Positions 35,737 to 45,924 of a stretch of DNA of 64,000 nucleotides are shown piece by piece (position 1 is the first letter of the stretch; every line of letters starts with the position of its first letter). The position numbers and the translations under genes are program-made. The stretch comes from Chelatococcus sambhunathii (GTDB taxonomy: Bacteria; Pseudomonadota; Alphaproteobacteria; Rhizobiales; Beijerinckiaceae): the NCBI RefSeq assembly GCF_001418005.1, contig NZ_LIOL01000002.1, positions 428,990 to 492,989 on the forward strand. Reading direction: 5' to 3'. Under the pieces are notes generated by a model that saw only the letters and a program-made list of their open reading frames with translations, did no database searches and was not told the origin of the DNA.

Positions 35737-36900
35737 TCAGCGCCCGACGACGGCGAGCACGATGCGCGCAGCCCTCTCGCTCGGTGCCTCGTCGCCGATG
35801 CGCATCGCCGCATCGAGGCGGGCGAGCGCGGCGAGCTGGGCCTGCCTTTCCGGCCCTTCCTCGATCAGCGGCGCGAGCGTACCGGCAAGCTTCTCGGGCG
35901 TGCAGTCCCATTGCAGGCGCTCGGGAATGGCGCTCTCGCCGAGGATGAGATTGGCGAGGGTGATGGTCGACACGGTGAGGAGGTGCCGCACCTGGGATTC
36001 GAGCCAGCCCACCTTGTAGGCGACCACCATGGGCACGCCGGACAATGCAAGCTCCAGGGTGACCGTGCCGGAGGCGGCGAGGGCCGCGTGGGCCTGCCGG
36101 AAGGCCGCCAGCTTGGCCGCGGCGCCGTGGACGATCTGCGGCTTCACTGGCCAGGTGGCGACAGCGGCCTCGATCTCATCGGCGAGGTGCGGCACGACCG
36201 GCATCAGCCAATGCAGCGGCCGCCGGCTCGCGGCCTCGACCAACGGCAAGGTTTCGCGGAAGACCGGCATGAGCCGCGACACCTCGGAGCGGCGGCTGCC
36301 AGGCAGCACCAGAACCGTCGCGGGCGCCCCTTCGGCAAGGGCCGGCCGCTCCCCGCTTGCCGGGCGCAACTCGGCCAGCCGCTCGATGAGCGGATGGCCG
36401 ACATAGCTGCATTGAGGGCCGCCGAGACGCGCGTGGGCCGCCGGCTCGAAGGGCAGCAGCGCCAATACGTGGTCGACATAGGCGCGCATCTTGCGGGCCC
36501 GGCCGGGACGCCAGGCCCAGACGCTCGGGCTGACATAGTCGACCACCGGCAGGTCGGGCAGGCGCTTGCGCACCCGCTTCGCCACTGCGTGGGTGAAATC
36601 GGGGCTGTCGATGATGACGAGGATATCCGGCCGGGCCGCCACGGCGGCATCGACCGTGCGATGCACGCGATCGATGATCGTTCTGAGACGGCCGATGACG
36701 GCGGTGAAACCCATGACGGCGATGTCGTCGAGCGGGAAGAGACTCATCAGCCCTTCGCCGGTCATGGCGTGGCCTCCAACGCCCGAAAAACGGATGTCCG
36801 GATGCCGGGCCCGCAGCGAGCGCATGAGCTTGAAGCCAAGCTGGTCGCCCGATTCCTCCCCGGCGACGATGAAAACGTGCAATCCCGCCTGCTGCTGCAT
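35737..36900 (-). CDS. lpxB: Lipid-A-disaccharide synthase
   Basis: GT19 glycosyltransferase that joins UDP-2,3-diacylglucosamine and lipid X at the inner face of the inner membrane. It has 387 residues. The N-terminus has VFIVAGEESGDQLGFKLMRSL, followed by FSGVGGHAMTGEGL, DSPDFTHAVAKRVRK and VLPGSRRSEVSRLMPVF. The start overlaps the lpxI stop as TGATG. It is the last gene of the long envelope run and meets gltA tail to tail. Confidence 0.95.
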   Translation of the reverse strand: MQQQAGLHVFIVAGEESGDQLGFKLMRSLRARHPDIRFSGVGGHAMTGEGLMSLFPLDDIAVMGFTAVIGRLRTIIDRVHRTVDAAVAARPDILVIIDSPDFTHAVAKRVRKRLPDLPVVDYVSPSVWAWRPGRARKMRAYVDHVLALLPFEPAAHARLGGPQCSYVGHPLIERLAELRPASGERPALAEGAPATVLVLPGSRRSEVSRLMPVFRETLPLVEAASRRPLHWLMPVVPHLADEIEAAVATWPVKPQIVHGAAAKLAAFRQAHAALAASGTVTLELALSGVPMVVAYKVGWLESQVRHLLTVSTITLANLILGESAIPERLQWDCTPEKLAGTLAPLIEEGPERQAQLAALARLDAAMRIGDEAPSERAARIVLAVVGR

Positions 36901-37757
36901 CAGCTCTCGATCCTGTCGTGCCGTCGCTCGATGCCGAGGAGGAAGAGGCCGCGCCGGTCCGCCTCGGCGATCGTGCCGGGCCCGTCGACGATCAGCGTTG
37001 CACCGGCGCCGATGGCGATGCCGGCAAGGCCGGCCCGCGCCGCGCAGGCGACGGTGCGCGGCCCGATGGTCGGCAGGTCGACGCGCAGGTCCTGTCCGAC
37101 CTTCGCCATCTTGACCATCACCCCGCCGTGGACGGCGCGCAGGCGAGGGCTGCGCCGCAGGCGGCGCGCGCGCGCCAGCATCGCGTCGGTGCCCTCCGGT
37201 CCCTCGATGGCAACGACACGCCGCGCGGCAACGACCACCGCCTGTCCGACGTCGAACGGTGACAGTGCCTCGAGCACCCCCTGCCCGGCCGCCGCGGCCG
37301 CAAGGCTCGGCTCGTCGGGCATCACCGCGCCGAGAACGCCTGCGCCGGCAAGCAGCTCCGGCGCCAGCCGATCAATGCCGCCCACGGTAAGACCGCGTTC
37401 CTCGAGGAGACGGATAACGCCGGCGAGCAAGCCGTCATCCCCAGCCCCGAGGATCGCGGCGATCTCGTCGCGGTTCCGGAATGCCGCAAGCGCTCCAGCG
37501 AAGGCCGTGGGCTTCGGCCGATGCACTGTGCCGACGAGCACCACCTCGGCCGGCGCCCAGGCCTCGAGCTGTGCGAAGATACGCTTGTAATCAAGGATGT
37601 CGACGACAACGTCCGCTTCGCGGACAAGCCCGCGCTCGGCAAAGCCGCGCAGGGCAAGGACCCGAACGCTCCGATCGCGCCGCAACAGGGCTGCGCGAAG
37701 CAGGCCCGGCAGGGCCCCGCCGCCGGCAAGCAGGGCGACCGGTGCGCCAGCGGCCAT
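36900..37757 (-). CDS. lpxI: UDP-2,3-diacylglucosamine pyrophosphatase LpxI
   Basis: Hydrolyses UDP-2,3-diacylglucosamine to lipid X, the alphaproteobacterial replacement for LpxH. It has 285 residues (DUF1009 family). The N-terminus VALLAGGGALPGLLRAAL and the C-terminal half with EGPEGTDAMLARARRL, GGVMVKMAKVGQDLRVDLPTIGP (key part: KMAKVGQDLRVDLPTIG) match LpxI. It sits between lpxA and lpxB with 2-bp and overlapping junctions, as in Caulobacter and rhizobia. Confidence 0.95.
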   Translation of the reverse strand: MAAGAPVALLAGGGALPGLLRAALLRRDRSVRVLALRGFAERGLVREADVVVDILDYKRIFAQLEAWAPAEVVLVGTVHRPKPTAFAGALAAFRNRDEIAAILGAGDDGLLAGVIRLLEERGLTVGGIDRLAPELLAGAGVLGAVMPDEPSLAAAAAGQGVLEALSPFDVGQAVVVAARRVVAIEGPEGTDAMLARARRLRRSPRLRAVHGGVMVKMAKVGQDLRVDLPTIGPRTVACAARAGLAGIAIGAGATLIVDGPGTIAEADRRGLFLLGIERRHDRIES

Positions 37758-37759
37758 GG

Positions 37760-38560
37760 TCAGTTCTCGTCGGAAGCCCGCGGAGTGCAGATGGAGCGCT
37801 TGCCGCCCTCGCGGATGAAATCGAGGATCTCATGCACGACGGCGTGGTTCTGGAACTCCGCCGCCACGTCCTCCACGCGCTCGCGCAGGCTGCCCTCGTC
37901 CGCGAAAAGCAGGCGGTAGGCGCGCCGGACAGTGTGGATATCATCGCGCGAGAAGCCGCGACGCTGCATCCCGACGATGTTGAGGCCCGACAGATAGGCA
38001 CGGTTGCCCATCGCCATGCCATAGGGGATGAGGTCGTTCTCCAGGCCCGACATGCCGCCCACGAACGCATGCGCGCCAACACGCGCGAACTGGATGACCG
38101 CTGCCCCGCCGCCGATGATGACGTAGTTGCCAACGGTTACGTGGCCCGCCAGCATGACGTTGTTCGATAGGATGACATTGCTGCCGACGTGGCAGTCGTG
38201 CCCAACGTGCGAATTGGCAAGGAAGGCGCAGCGGTCGCCGATGACCGTCTTCATGCCCCCACCTTCGGTGCCGGGATTGAGCGTGACGCCCTCACGGATG
38301 ATGCAGTCGCTGCCAATCTCGAGCGTCGAGGGCTCGCCGCGATACTTCAGGTCCTGCGGCTGATGGCCGATGGACGCGAAGGGAAAGATCCGCGTGCGGG
38401 GCCCGATGCGGGTACGGCCCGCGACAACCGCGTGGCTGACGAGTTCGCAACCGTCTCCCAGCGACACCTGCGGGCCGACATGGCAATAGGGCCCGATGCG
38501 CACGCCCTCGCCGAGGCGCGCACCCTCCTCGACAATCGCCGTCGGATGAATCTGCGACAT
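37760..38560 (-). CDS. lpxA: UDP-N-acetylglucosamine acyltransferase
   Basis: First step of lipid A synthesis; left-handed beta-helix trimer. It has 266 residues. Hexapeptide repeats fill about 1-180. The catalytic His is in the FLANSHVGHDCHVG stretch. The C-terminal helical part has GLNIVGMQRRGFSRDDI and the YRLLFADE motif. It lies between fabZ and lpxI, tightly packed. Confidence 0.96.
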   Translation of the reverse strand: MSQIHPTAIVEEGARLGEGVRIGPYCHVGPQVSLGDGCELVSHAVVAGRTRIGPRTRIFPFASIGHQPQDLKYRGEPSTLEIGSDCIIREGVTLNPGTEGGGMKTVIGDRCAFLANSHVGHDCHVGSNVILSNNVMLAGHVTVGNYVIIGGGAAVIQFARVGAHAFVGGMSGLENDLIPYGMAMGNRAYLSGLNIVGMQRRGFSRDDIHTVRRAYRLLFADEGSLRERVEDVAAEFQNHAVVHEILDFIREGGKRSICTPRASDEN

Positions 38561-38564
38561 CAGC

Positions 38565-39029
38565 TCACTCTACGACCAGCATGGCGCTGACTTCAGCCTC
38601 GCAGACGAGCACGCCATTGACCTTCGCCTCACCACGATACCACCACATGTTGCGGCGATTGGCGAGCTTGGTCATGTGATACTCCACCGTGTCGCCGGGC
38701 ACGACCGGCTTGCGGAACTTGGCCTTGTCGATGGTCATGAAATAGACCTCCTTCGGCCGCGCCTTCTGGGCGAGCTTGGAGGCCACGCACATGGCTCCGG
38801 CGGTCTGGGCCATGCCCTCGATCATGAACACTCCGGGGAACAGCGGACGGCTGGGGAAGTGCCCCATGAACTGCGGCTCGTTGTAGGTGACGTTCTTGAT
38901 GCCGATGCAGCTCTCGTCGCCCTTCATCTCGATGATGCGATCGATGAGCAGGAAGGGATAACGGTGCGGCAGATAGCTCAGGATCTGCACGATATCGGCA
39001 GCCTCGAGGCCCGTGGTCGCATCGTTCAT
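38565..39029 (-). CDS. fabZ: 3-hydroxyacyl-ACP dehydratase FabZ
   Basis: Dehydrates beta-hydroxyacyl-ACP in fatty acid elongation, sharing the hydroxyacyl-ACP pool with LpxA and LpxD. It has 154 residues. The hot-dog fold motifs [13 protein letters not shown], the catalytic His of [13 protein letters not shown] and the catalytic Glu of [10 protein letters not shown] are present. It lies between lpxD and lpxA, the usual order. Confidence 0.96.
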   Translation of the reverse strand: MNDATTGLEAADIVQILSYLPHRYPFLLIDRIIEMKGDESCIGIKNVTYNEPQFMGHFPSRPLFPGVFMIEGMAQTAGAMCVASKLAQKARPKEVYFMTIDKAKFRKPVVPGDTVEYHMTKLANRRNMWWYRGEAKVNGVLVCEAEVSAMLVVE

Positions 39030-39080
39030 GTATCGTCGTCTCCCCGCACAACGCAGACGCCGGGCGCCCGCAGTGGTTCC

Positions 39081-40133
39081 TTATCCTTCACCGGCGTCGC
39101 CGCGCCGGGCTGCCAGGTTCTTCAAGGTCATCAGTTCCCGCAGCCAGACCCGCATGGGCTTGGCGGGCGAGCCGCCCCACCTGACGCCCGCAGGCACGTC
39201 GGTCGCGACATTGCTCGTCGCCGCGATCTGTGCGCCCATGCCGATGCGAACGTGGCCGACGACACCGACCTGACCGCCGAGGACGACGAAATCCTCCAAG
39301 GTGGCGCTGCCGGCGATACCGACCTGCGAGACGATGACGCAATGGCGGCCGATGACGACGTTATGACCAATCTGCACCAGGTTGTCGATCTTGGTCCCTT
39401 CGCCGATCACCGTGTCGCGGCTGGCGCCCCTGTCGACCGTGGTGTTGGCGCCGATCTCGACATCGTCCTGGATGATGACGCGCCCGATCTGCGGCACCTT
39501 GAGATGACCTTCGGCGCTCATGGCGAAGCCGAATCCGTCCTGCCCGATCTTGGCGCCCGCATGCAGAATGACGCGGTTGCCTATCAGCGCGTGCTGCAGT
39601 ACCACACCCGGCCCGACGGAGCTGTTGCGGCCGATGCGCACGCCGGGACCGACCACGGCATTCGACGCGATGACCGTTCCGGAGCCGATCTCGGCTCCCG
39701 GTCCCACGCTTGCCCCCGGATCAACGATGACGCCCGCCTCCAGCCGCGCCTGGGGATGCACATAGGCGCCGGGCGAGATGCCGTCGGCAGCGAACTGCGA
39801 GCCAGGCCGCACTGCCGCCGGATACATTGCCGTGAGCACCTTGGCGAAGGCACGGTAAGGCTCGGCGACCACGAGCGCGACGCAGCCGGCGGGCACCCGC
39901 GCGGCAAAACGCTTCGAGACGAAACAGGCACTTGCCTGCGTGACGTCGAGCGCAGCCGCATAGCGCGGATTGTCCATATAGGCGAGATCGCCCTGCGCCG
40001 CGCTTTCGAGCGGCGAAACTCCGCTCAACACCATCTGCGGGTCGGCGCCCGCAGGCAGCGTCACTCCGGTAAGAGACGCCACCTCGGCGAGCGTCGGGCG
40101 CACGGCCTGAACGAAGAACACCGGATCCGACAT
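39081..40133 (-). CDS. lpxD: UDP-3-O-acylglucosamine N-acyltransferase
   Basis: Third step of lipid A synthesis; adds the N-linked hydroxyacyl chain. It has 350 residues. The N-terminal uridine-binding domain (about 1-100) contains [11 protein letters not shown]. The beta-helix of hexapeptide repeats (about 105-310) has the catalytic His in [15 protein letters not shown]-terminal helix is seen with [15 protein letters not shown]. It follows bamA after a 61-bp gap with a hairpin. Confidence 0.95.
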   Translation of the reverse strand: MSDPVFFVQAVRPTLAEVASLTGVTLPAGADPQMVLSGVSPLESAAQGDLAYMDNPRYAAALDVTQASACFVSKRFAARVPAGCVALVVAEPYRAFAKVLTAMYPAAVRPGSQFAADGISPGAYVHPQARLEAGVIVDPGASVGPGAEIGSGTVIASNAVVGPGVRIGRNSSVGPGVVLQHALIGNRVILHAGAKIGQDGFGFAMSAEGHLKVPQIGRVIIQDDVEIGANTTVDRGASRDTVIGEGTKIDNLVQIGHNVVIGRHCVIVSQVGIAGSATLEDFVVLGGQVGVVGHVRIGMGAQIAATSNVATDVPAGVRWGGSPAKPMRVWLRELMTLKNLAARRGDAGEG

Positions 40134-40160
40134 CGCCAGAAATGTCTTTCGCCTGAAACG

Positions 40161-40184
40161 GAAGCGGCCCTTGCGGGCCGCTTC
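40161..40184 (-). terminator. Hairpin between bamA and lpxD
   Basis: A 10-bp perfect stem (GAAGCGGCCC / GGGCCGCTTC) with a 4-nt loop lies in the bamA-lpxD gap. It is followed on the minus strand by CGTTTCAG, so the U-run is weak. It may be a partial terminator or a processing/stability element that lowers lpx expression relative to bamA. Confidence 0.45.
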
Positions 40185-40194
40185 GAGGAGAGCA

Positions 40195-42528
40195 TCAGAA
40201 ACTCGTGCCGCCCGAGAAGCGGAAGGCCTGGGTCTGATCCCCTGTCGCCTTCGACAGCACGAAGGCGTAATCGAAACGCAACGGGCCGAGCGGCGACTGC
40301 CAGAGCAGGCTCACGCCGACCGAGGAGCGGATCTTCTTGTCATCCCGGACGTTGAGGCATTCCGGCTCCTGGCTGAGCGGATTGGTGCCTGCCGCCGGGC
40401 AATAGATCGAGCCGTCGCCGTTGAGATCGAAGAACCTGTTGCCCTCGTAACCGAAGAGCGAACCTGCATCGGCGAAGACAGCGCCCCGCAGACCGAACTC
40501 GCGCGGCAGGCCGAAGATCGGGAACTGCACCTCGAGCGTGCCGCCGAAATAGGTCGTGCCGCCGAGCGCGTTGGCGCGGTAGTCACCGGTCATGTCGCGT
40601 GGCCCGATGCCGGACGGGGCGAAGCCGCGCACCAGCGAGGGGCCGAGGAAGAAGTTGTCGACAATGCGCAGGTCATTGCCGCCGAAGGCGCGGATGTGAC
40701 CGCCCTGCACCTTGATCATGCCGACAACGTCGTCGAACAGCTCGTGATAGTAGCGCGCCTCGGCCGTGGCGCGAATGAACCGCGAATCGCCACCAAGGCC
40801 AGCGATCTCCGGCTTCACCTCAGCATAGAAGCCGGAACGCGGATCGCGGATGTTGTCGAGCGTATTGTAGGACAAAGTGGCGCCGACCAGTGACGTCCAG
40901 GTTGTCCCGACCGCTTCCTTGACCGCGATCGACGCTTCGCCGTTCCACGTGCAATTCGGGTAGGTCGCCGTGCCGTTGGGATTGACCGGCGTCAGCCCCG
41001 GCAGCGGAATGGAGCAGTCGTTATACGGCTTCGAGTAGGTATTCGGGATCTTGAGCTCGGACTGATACAGGGAGTAGCGCAGCGTCAGCGTGACCTCTTC
41101 GGTGATCGGCAGGCCGAGACGCAGCTGCCCGCCGGTCACGCGGTTCTCGTAGCGCGAATAGTTGGTGTTGTCGGTGTACTTCGAGAACAGGTCGACGCCG
41201 AAGGCCATGCGCTGGCCGAGGAAGTAAGGCTCCGTGAAGGAGAACTCCACGCCCTGCGTGCGCTGACCCCAGGTGCCGGCGAGGCGGACATACTGACCAC
41301 GCCCGAGGAAGTTCGACTCGGAAACCGCGACCTCGCCGATGAAGCCGTCGGAGGTCGAATAACCGCCCGACACCGAGAACTGGCCGGTGGACTGATCCTC
41401 GACATCCACATTGACCACCACGCGATCCGGCGTCGAGCCGGGCTCGTTGGTGATGCGGACAGTCTTGAAATAGCCGAGATTGTTGAGGCGCCGAACGGCA
41501 CGGTCGATCAGCACCTGATTGTAGGCGTCACCTTCGCCAATGTCGAACTCGCGGCGGATGACATAATCGCGTGAGCGCGTGTTGCCGCGCACATTGATGC
41601 GCTCGATATAAACGCGCGGCCCCTCTTCCACCACGTAATCAAGTGCGATCGTGTGGGAGGCCGGATCGCGCGTGCCGCGCGGGCGCACAACCAGGAAAGG
41701 GTACCCCCGGCGACCGAGCTCAGCCGTCATGTTGGTGAGGGTCTTCTCGACGGCCTCAGCATTGTACACGTCGCCCGAGGACAGGCGCGTCAGCCGCTGC
41801 AGCTCCGCAGCCTGCACTTCCGGTACGGTTGAATCGACCGTGACACCGCTGACGCGATACTGCTGACCCTCGTCGACAGTGATGGTGACGATGTAGCCCT
41901 CGCGAGCCGCGTCGAACACCGCATCCGCCGAGACAACGCGGAAATCGGCATATCCGTTCTTCAGGTAATAGCGACGGATCAGCTCGAGGTCGGCAGAAAT
42001 GCGATCAGGATCGTAGACGTCGGTATTTTTGAGGAACGACAGGAAATTCATTTCCGTCGTCGTCATCAGGTTGCGCAGCCTCGACGACGAGAAGGCATTG
42101 TTGCCGACGAAGTTGATTTCCTTGACGCCGGTCTTGTCGCCCTCGTCGATGGTGAAGACGACATCGACCCGGTCGTTCGACAGCGGCACCACGCGGGCAT
42201 CGACCTTGGCGAGGCTGCGGCCGCCGCGGCGATAGATCTCGCGGATGCGCTCAATATCACCGTCGACCACCGACTGGCTGAGGGGCGTGCGCGCCTGGGT
42301 CTGCATCTCGGGGCCGAGCTGCTCGGACTTCAGCTTCTTGTTGCCCTGAAACACGACGCGATTGATGAGCGGAGCGCCGACAGTCGCCGTCTGCGCACCC
42401 GCACGCGCGCCACGTGCCGACTGGGCGGTGGCAACCTGGGCGCTCGCAACGATGGCCACGCTGGCAAGGAGCACGCCCGTCAGGCGGCGCGCCACTCTGG
42501 CCCGGCGGTTGTTCACATTCCGCGTCAT
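40195..42528 (-). CDS. bamA: Outer membrane protein assembly factor BamA
   Basis: Central barrel of the BAM machine that folds outer-membrane proteins. It has 777 residues. A signal peptide is seen (about 1-35, [19 protein letters not shown]). Five POTRA domains follow up to about residue 380, e.g. [17 protein letters not shown] and [20 protein letters not shown]. The C-terminal barrel has [13 protein letters not shown], the VRGF motif of Omp85 proteins, and ends in Phe (FSGGTSF). It lies between rseP and lpxD, the common order. Confidence 0.96.
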   Translation of the reverse strand: MTRNVNNRRARVARRLTGVLLASVAIVASAQVATAQSARGARAGAQTATVGAPLINRVVFQGNKKLKSEQLGPEMQTQARTPLSQSVVDGDIERIREIYRRGGRSLAKVDARVVPLSNDRVDVVFTIDEGDKTGVKEINFVGNNAFSSSRLRNLMTTTEMNFLSFLKNTDVYDPDRISADLELIRRYYLKNGYADFRVVSADAVFDAAREGYIVTITVDEGQQYRVSGVTVDSTVPEVQAAELQRLTRLSSGDVYNAEAVEKTLTNMTAELGRRGYPFLVVRPRGTRDPASHTIALDYVVEEGPRVYIERINVRGNTRSRDYVIRREFDIGEGDAYNQVLIDRAVRRLNNLGYFKTVRITNEPGSTPDRVVVNVDVEDQSTGQFSVSGGYSTSDGFIGEVAVSESNFLGRGQYVRLAGTWGQRTQGVEFSFTEPYFLGQRMAFGVDLFSKYTDNTNYSRYENRVTGGQLRLGLPITEEVTLTLRYSLYQSELKIPNTYSKPYNDCSIPLPGLTPVNPNGTATYPNCTWNGEASIAVKEAVGTTWTSLVGATLSYNTLDNIRDPRSGFYAEVKPEIAGLGGDSRFIRATAEARYYHELFDDVVGMIKVQGGHIRAFGGNDLRIVDNFFLGPSLVRGFAPSGIGPRDMTGDYRANALGGTTYFGGTLEVQFPIFGLPREFGLRGAVFADAGSLFGYEGNRFFDLNGDGSIYCPAAGTNPLSQEPECLNVRDDKKIRSSVGVSLLWQSPLGPLRFDYAFVLSKATGDQTQAFRFSGGTSF

Positions 42529-42676
42529 CAGGTGCCTACCCTCTTTATTCTTTCCCGAACGAACCGTCTCGATTGCCCGGAGTATGGGTCGAAGACGCTT
42601 CTACAGAGTTTACGCCGGTCTGCAAACGGGCCGAAGGCGCCATGCGCGCATTTTTCGAGCAAGCGTTGCCCGTCGG

Positions 42677-43840
42677 TCACGTCGCTCCGAGACCGAAAGC
42701 GGCGCCCAGATGCTGCAGATCGTTCCACGTCACGAAGAGCATGAGCATGAGCACCAAGGCAAGCCCGATTCTGAAGCCGATTTCCTGCGCCTGCTCGCTG
42801 AGCGGGCGTCCGCGCACGGCCTCGATGGCGTAGAATAGCAGATGGCCACCATCGAGCATCGGCACCGGAACGAGATTTATCAAGCCAATAGAGACAGATA
42901 GGATCGCCGCCAGATTGATGAGGCCGGCAAGCCCGCCCATCGAGGCGACCTCCCCGGAAACCTGTGCGATGCGGATCGGGCCCGAGAGCTGATCGGTCGA
43001 TTCCCGGCCCGTCAGGAGCTTTCCGACATAATCGCCGGTGCGCTCCACGATGTACCAAGTATCCGTTAACCCTATCCGCAGAGAATCGACGATGCCGTAT
43101 TGCTTCACGGTCCAGTCGCCGGGGTCGCGGGAGGCGCGCAGGCCGAGCAGGCCGATGCGCTGCTTGCCGAATGGTGTCGTCATCTCGCGCAGGTCCGGTG
43201 TCGCCGTGAGCATCACCTCGCTGCCGTCCCGTTCGACGGTGACGGCCAGCGCCTCGCCCGGGCGGGCGCTGATGATGCGCTGCATGTCGGCGAAGCTTTC
43301 CACGGGGCGCCCGTCGATGGAAAGCACGAGATCGCCCGGACGGATGCCGGCGCGCTCGGCGGCGCTGCCCGCCTCCACGGCGTCGACCCGCGGCAGGAGA
43401 ATGGCCCGGCCGCCCAAATAGACACTCGCGGTGAAGATGGCGATGGCGAGCAGGAAGTTGGCGATGGGACCGGCGGCCACAATCGCCGCGCGGGCGCCGA
43501 CACCCTTGTGGTAGAAGCTACCGCGCCGTTCGGCCTCGGACATGGTGTCGAGCGCGTCGCGGTCCGGCATGCTGGCGCTGTTGGCATCGCCGGCGAATCT
43601 CACATAGCCGCCGAGCGGGATCGCCGAGATGCGCCAGCGCGTTCCCTGGCGATCCGTCCAGCCGACAAGTTCCCGGCCGAAGCCGATGGAGAAGGCCTGG
43701 ACGGCGACGCCACAGCGGCGGGCGACCCAGAAGTGGCCGAGTTCGTGGAAGAAGACCACGACCGTCAGCACGAACAGGAAGGGAACCACATAGCTCAGGA
43801 GCCCCCACCCCGCGCCGATCACCGTGCCCGCTATGTCCAT
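42677..43840 (-). CDS. rseP: RseP-type site-2 intramembrane metalloprotease
   Basis: Zinc protease that cleaves membrane-anchored regulators inside the inner membrane. It has 387 residues. The zinc motif is VVFFHELGHFWVARRCGV near residue 30. One PDZ-like domain lies around 120-220 (GIRPGDLVLSIDGRPVESF). The second zinc ligand is in NLVPVPMLDGGHLLFY. Four membrane helices are expected. It follows dxr by 33 bp and precedes bamA by 148 bp. Confidence 0.95.
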   Translation of the reverse strand: MDIAGTVIGAGWGLLSYVVPFLFVLTVVVFFHELGHFWVARRCGVAVQAFSIGFGRELVGWTDRQGTRWRISAIPLGGYVRFAGDANSASMPDRDALDTMSEAERRGSFYHKGVGARAAIVAAGPIANFLLAIAIFTASVYLGGRAILLPRVDAVEAGSAAERAGIRPGDLVLSIDGRPVESFADMQRIISARPGEALAVTVERDGSEVMLTATPDLREMTTPFGKQRIGLLGLRASRDPGDWTVKQYGIVDSLRIGLTDTWYIVERTGDYVGKLLTGRESTDQLSGPIRIAQVSGEVASMGGLAGLINLAAILSVSIGLINLVPVPMLDGGHLLFYAIEAVRGRPLSEQAQEIGFRIGLALVLMLMLFVTWNDLQHLGAAFGLGAT

Positions 43841-43873
43841 CGTCCACTCCTCGCCGGGCTCACTTGCGCCCGT

Positions 43874-45034
43874 TCAGCATGATTGCTGCAGAAGCGCGCG
43901 GGCTCGCTCCCGCGCGGCAAAGTCCACCGCGAGCGCTTCCTCGATCCCTGCCGGCGCGGCGCTCGCGCCCTCGCGCGTGCATACCGCCTCGACCAAGCGG
44001 GCGATATCCCCGAACCTGATGCGTCCTGCAAGGAACGCTTCCACCGCGACCTCGTTGGCCGCGTTGAGCACCGTCGGCGCGGCCCCACCCTGCTCCAGGG
44101 CTTCACGCGCCAGCCGCAGCGCGGGAAAGCGTGCGGTGTCGGGTTCGGCGAAAGTAAGGCAGCCCATTGCGGCAAGATCGAGCCGCGGGATCTGTGTTTC
44201 AACGCGCTCGGGCCAGCTGAGGCAATGCGCCACCGGCACCCGCATGTCGGGTACCGCAAGACCGGCCGAGAGCGACCCGTCCCGGAAATGCACGATGCCA
44301 TGGACGATCGACTGCGGATGCACCAGCGCTCTCAGCCGCGCGGCAGGCAGGCCGAAGAGATGATGGGCCTCGATCAGCTCGAGGCCCTTGTTCATGAGCC
44401 CGGCGGAATCGACGGTGATCTTCGCCCCCATCGACCAGTTGGGGTGCTTCAAGGCCTCCTGCGGAGTCGCCTCGGCAATGGCCTTCGCCGGCCAGTCACG
44501 AAAGGGTCCGCCGGAGGCCGTCAAGGTCATCGCCTCGACACTCTCGATGGGAGCCTCGCCCAGAGCCTGGAAGAGCGCGTTGTGTTCGGAATCGAGCGGC
44601 AGGATCGTCGCACCGGCCGCGGCGGCATCGCGCATGAAGGCGGCGCCCGCGCTGACGAGACATTCCTTGTTGGCGAGCGCGATGCGGCGGCCGGGGCGAA
44701 GCGCACGATGGGTCGGGCGCAGCCCGGCCGTGCCGGCGATCGCGGCGACGACGAGGTCACAGTCCCGATCCACGGCCTCGAGCACCGCCGCCTCGCCCGC
44801 CCCGTTCGCGATGCCACTGCCGGACAGGGTCTCCGCAAGAGCCGCCCCGCCCTCGCCGTCCGCCAGCACGGCGCAGCGCGCGCGCAGCCGCAACGCCACG
44901 CCGGCGAGCGCGCGCGCATCGCGGCCGGCGACGACGGCCTCGACTTCGAAACGCCCGGGATGGGCGGCGACCACATCGGCCACTGCCCGGCCGACGGAGC
45001 CGCTGGCACCGAGGATGGTGAGACGTGTCGCCAT
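43874..45034 (-). CDS. dxr: 1-deoxy-D-xylulose 5-phosphate reductoisomerase
   Basis: First committed MEP-pathway enzyme, making methylerythritol phosphate with NADPH; the same pathway as IspDF at 2.1-3.3 kb. It has 386 residues. The NADPH-binding start is LTILGASGSVGRAVADVV. The active-site regions are LPLDSEHNALFQAL, LTASGGPFRDW and HPNWSMGAKITVDSAGLMNKGLE (key part: NWSMGAKITVDS). It lies between cdsA and rseP. Confidence 0.96.
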   Translation of the reverse strand: MATRLTILGASGSVGRAVADVVAAHPGRFEVEAVVAGRDARALAGVALRLRARCAVLADGEGGAALAETLSGSGIANGAGEAAVLEAVDRDCDLVVAAIAGTAGLRPTHRALRPGRRIALANKECLVSAGAAFMRDAAAAGATILPLDSEHNALFQALGEAPIESVEAMTLTASGGPFRDWPAKAIAEATPQEALKHPNWSMGAKITVDSAGLMNKGLELIEAHHLFGLPAARLRALVHPQSIVHGIVHFRDGSLSAGLAVPDMRVPVAHCLSWPERVETQIPRLDLAAMGCLTFAEPDTARFPALRLAREALEQGGAAPTVLNAANEVAVEAFLAGRIRFGDIARLVEAVCTREGASAAPAGIEEALAVDFAARERARALLQQSC

Positions 45035-45043
45035 CGCTGCCCC

Positions 45044-45919
45044 TCACAGCGCCGGAGCCCGGACGGTGGAGTTGACGACGAGCCCCAAGCCGACGAGAAC
45101 CGCCACGGCCCAGAAGGCATCGAGCCGATCCATCACGCCCCCGTGGCCCGGAATGATGTGTCCGGAATCCTTCACCCCGGCCCGGCGTTTCAGCGCGGAT
45201 TCGGCGAGATCGCCGAGCTGGCCGAGCGCCGAGGCGATGGCCGAACAGCAGCCGACCAGCCACAGCGGGACAGCCTGCGCGACGCCGTTATCCTGCGCGA
45301 CAGCGACGACAGCCATGCCGGCAAGGCTGCCCGCCAAAAGTCCGCCAAAGAAGCCTGACCATGTCTTCTTCGGGCTGATGCTCGGCCACAGCTTCGGCCC
45401 GCCGAGACTGCGGCCGGTGAAATAGGCGGCGATATCCGTCATCCAGACGACAGCGAACATCCACAGGATGACGACGAGGCCGACCTCCGGCAGGGCGCGG
45501 GCAGCAACGGGAACGAGCCCGATGACCGCCGCATAGAGAAGACCGGCCAGCGCCCACAGGCGCGAGGTGCGATCACGCCCGAGGGCGGCAAGGCCGGCGG
45601 CCCCCACCGCAAGCGCGGTCAAGGCAGACGGCAGGTGGCCGCTCACCGACAGAACCACACTGGCGACGGCCACGGCCGCGGCGCCGCCAAGAGCCAGGAC
45701 GGGCTGGTCGCGCGCCGGCGATAGCGCCACCCATTCGCGGCAGACGAGCGCGCCCGCCAGGGCCCAGAGGATGTCGAAGGCAAGTCCGCCCCACCAGGCT
45801 GTGCCGAGCGCCACGGCGACGAGGGCGATGCCGGACAAAATGCGCCGGCCGAGCTCGGATGAGAGGAAGGAACCAGTGCTGCGGGGCGTGGCCGGCGGTC
45901 GCGGCTCTGGAGAAGCCAT
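45044..45919 (-). CDS. cdsA: Phosphatidate cytidylyltransferase
   Basis: Makes CDP-diacylglycerol, the precursor of the membrane phospholipids. It has 291 residues with about eight hydrophobic segments. The family signature near the C-terminus is intact: SALKRRAGVKDSGHIIPGHGGVMDRLD (key residues KRR, KD, HGG, DRLD). The N-terminal 40 residues are Pro/Arg-rich and probably cytoplasmic. It lies between uppS (5-bp gap) and dxr (9-bp gap). Confidence 0.95.
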   Translation of the reverse strand: MASPEPRPPATPRSTGSFLSSELGRRILSGIALVAVALGTAWWGGLAFDILWALAGALVCREWVALSPARDQPVLALGGAAAVAVASVVLSVSGHLPSALTALAVGAAGLAALGRDRTSRLWALAGLLYAAVIGLVPVAARALPEVGLVVILWMFAVVWMTDIAAYFTGRSLGGPKLWPSISPKKTWSGFFGGLLAGSLAGMAVVAVAQDNGVAQAVPLWLVGCCSAIASALGQLGDLAESALKRRAGVKDSGHIIPGHGGVMDRLDAFWAVAVLVGLGLVVNSTVRAPAL

Positions 45920-45924
45920 GACGC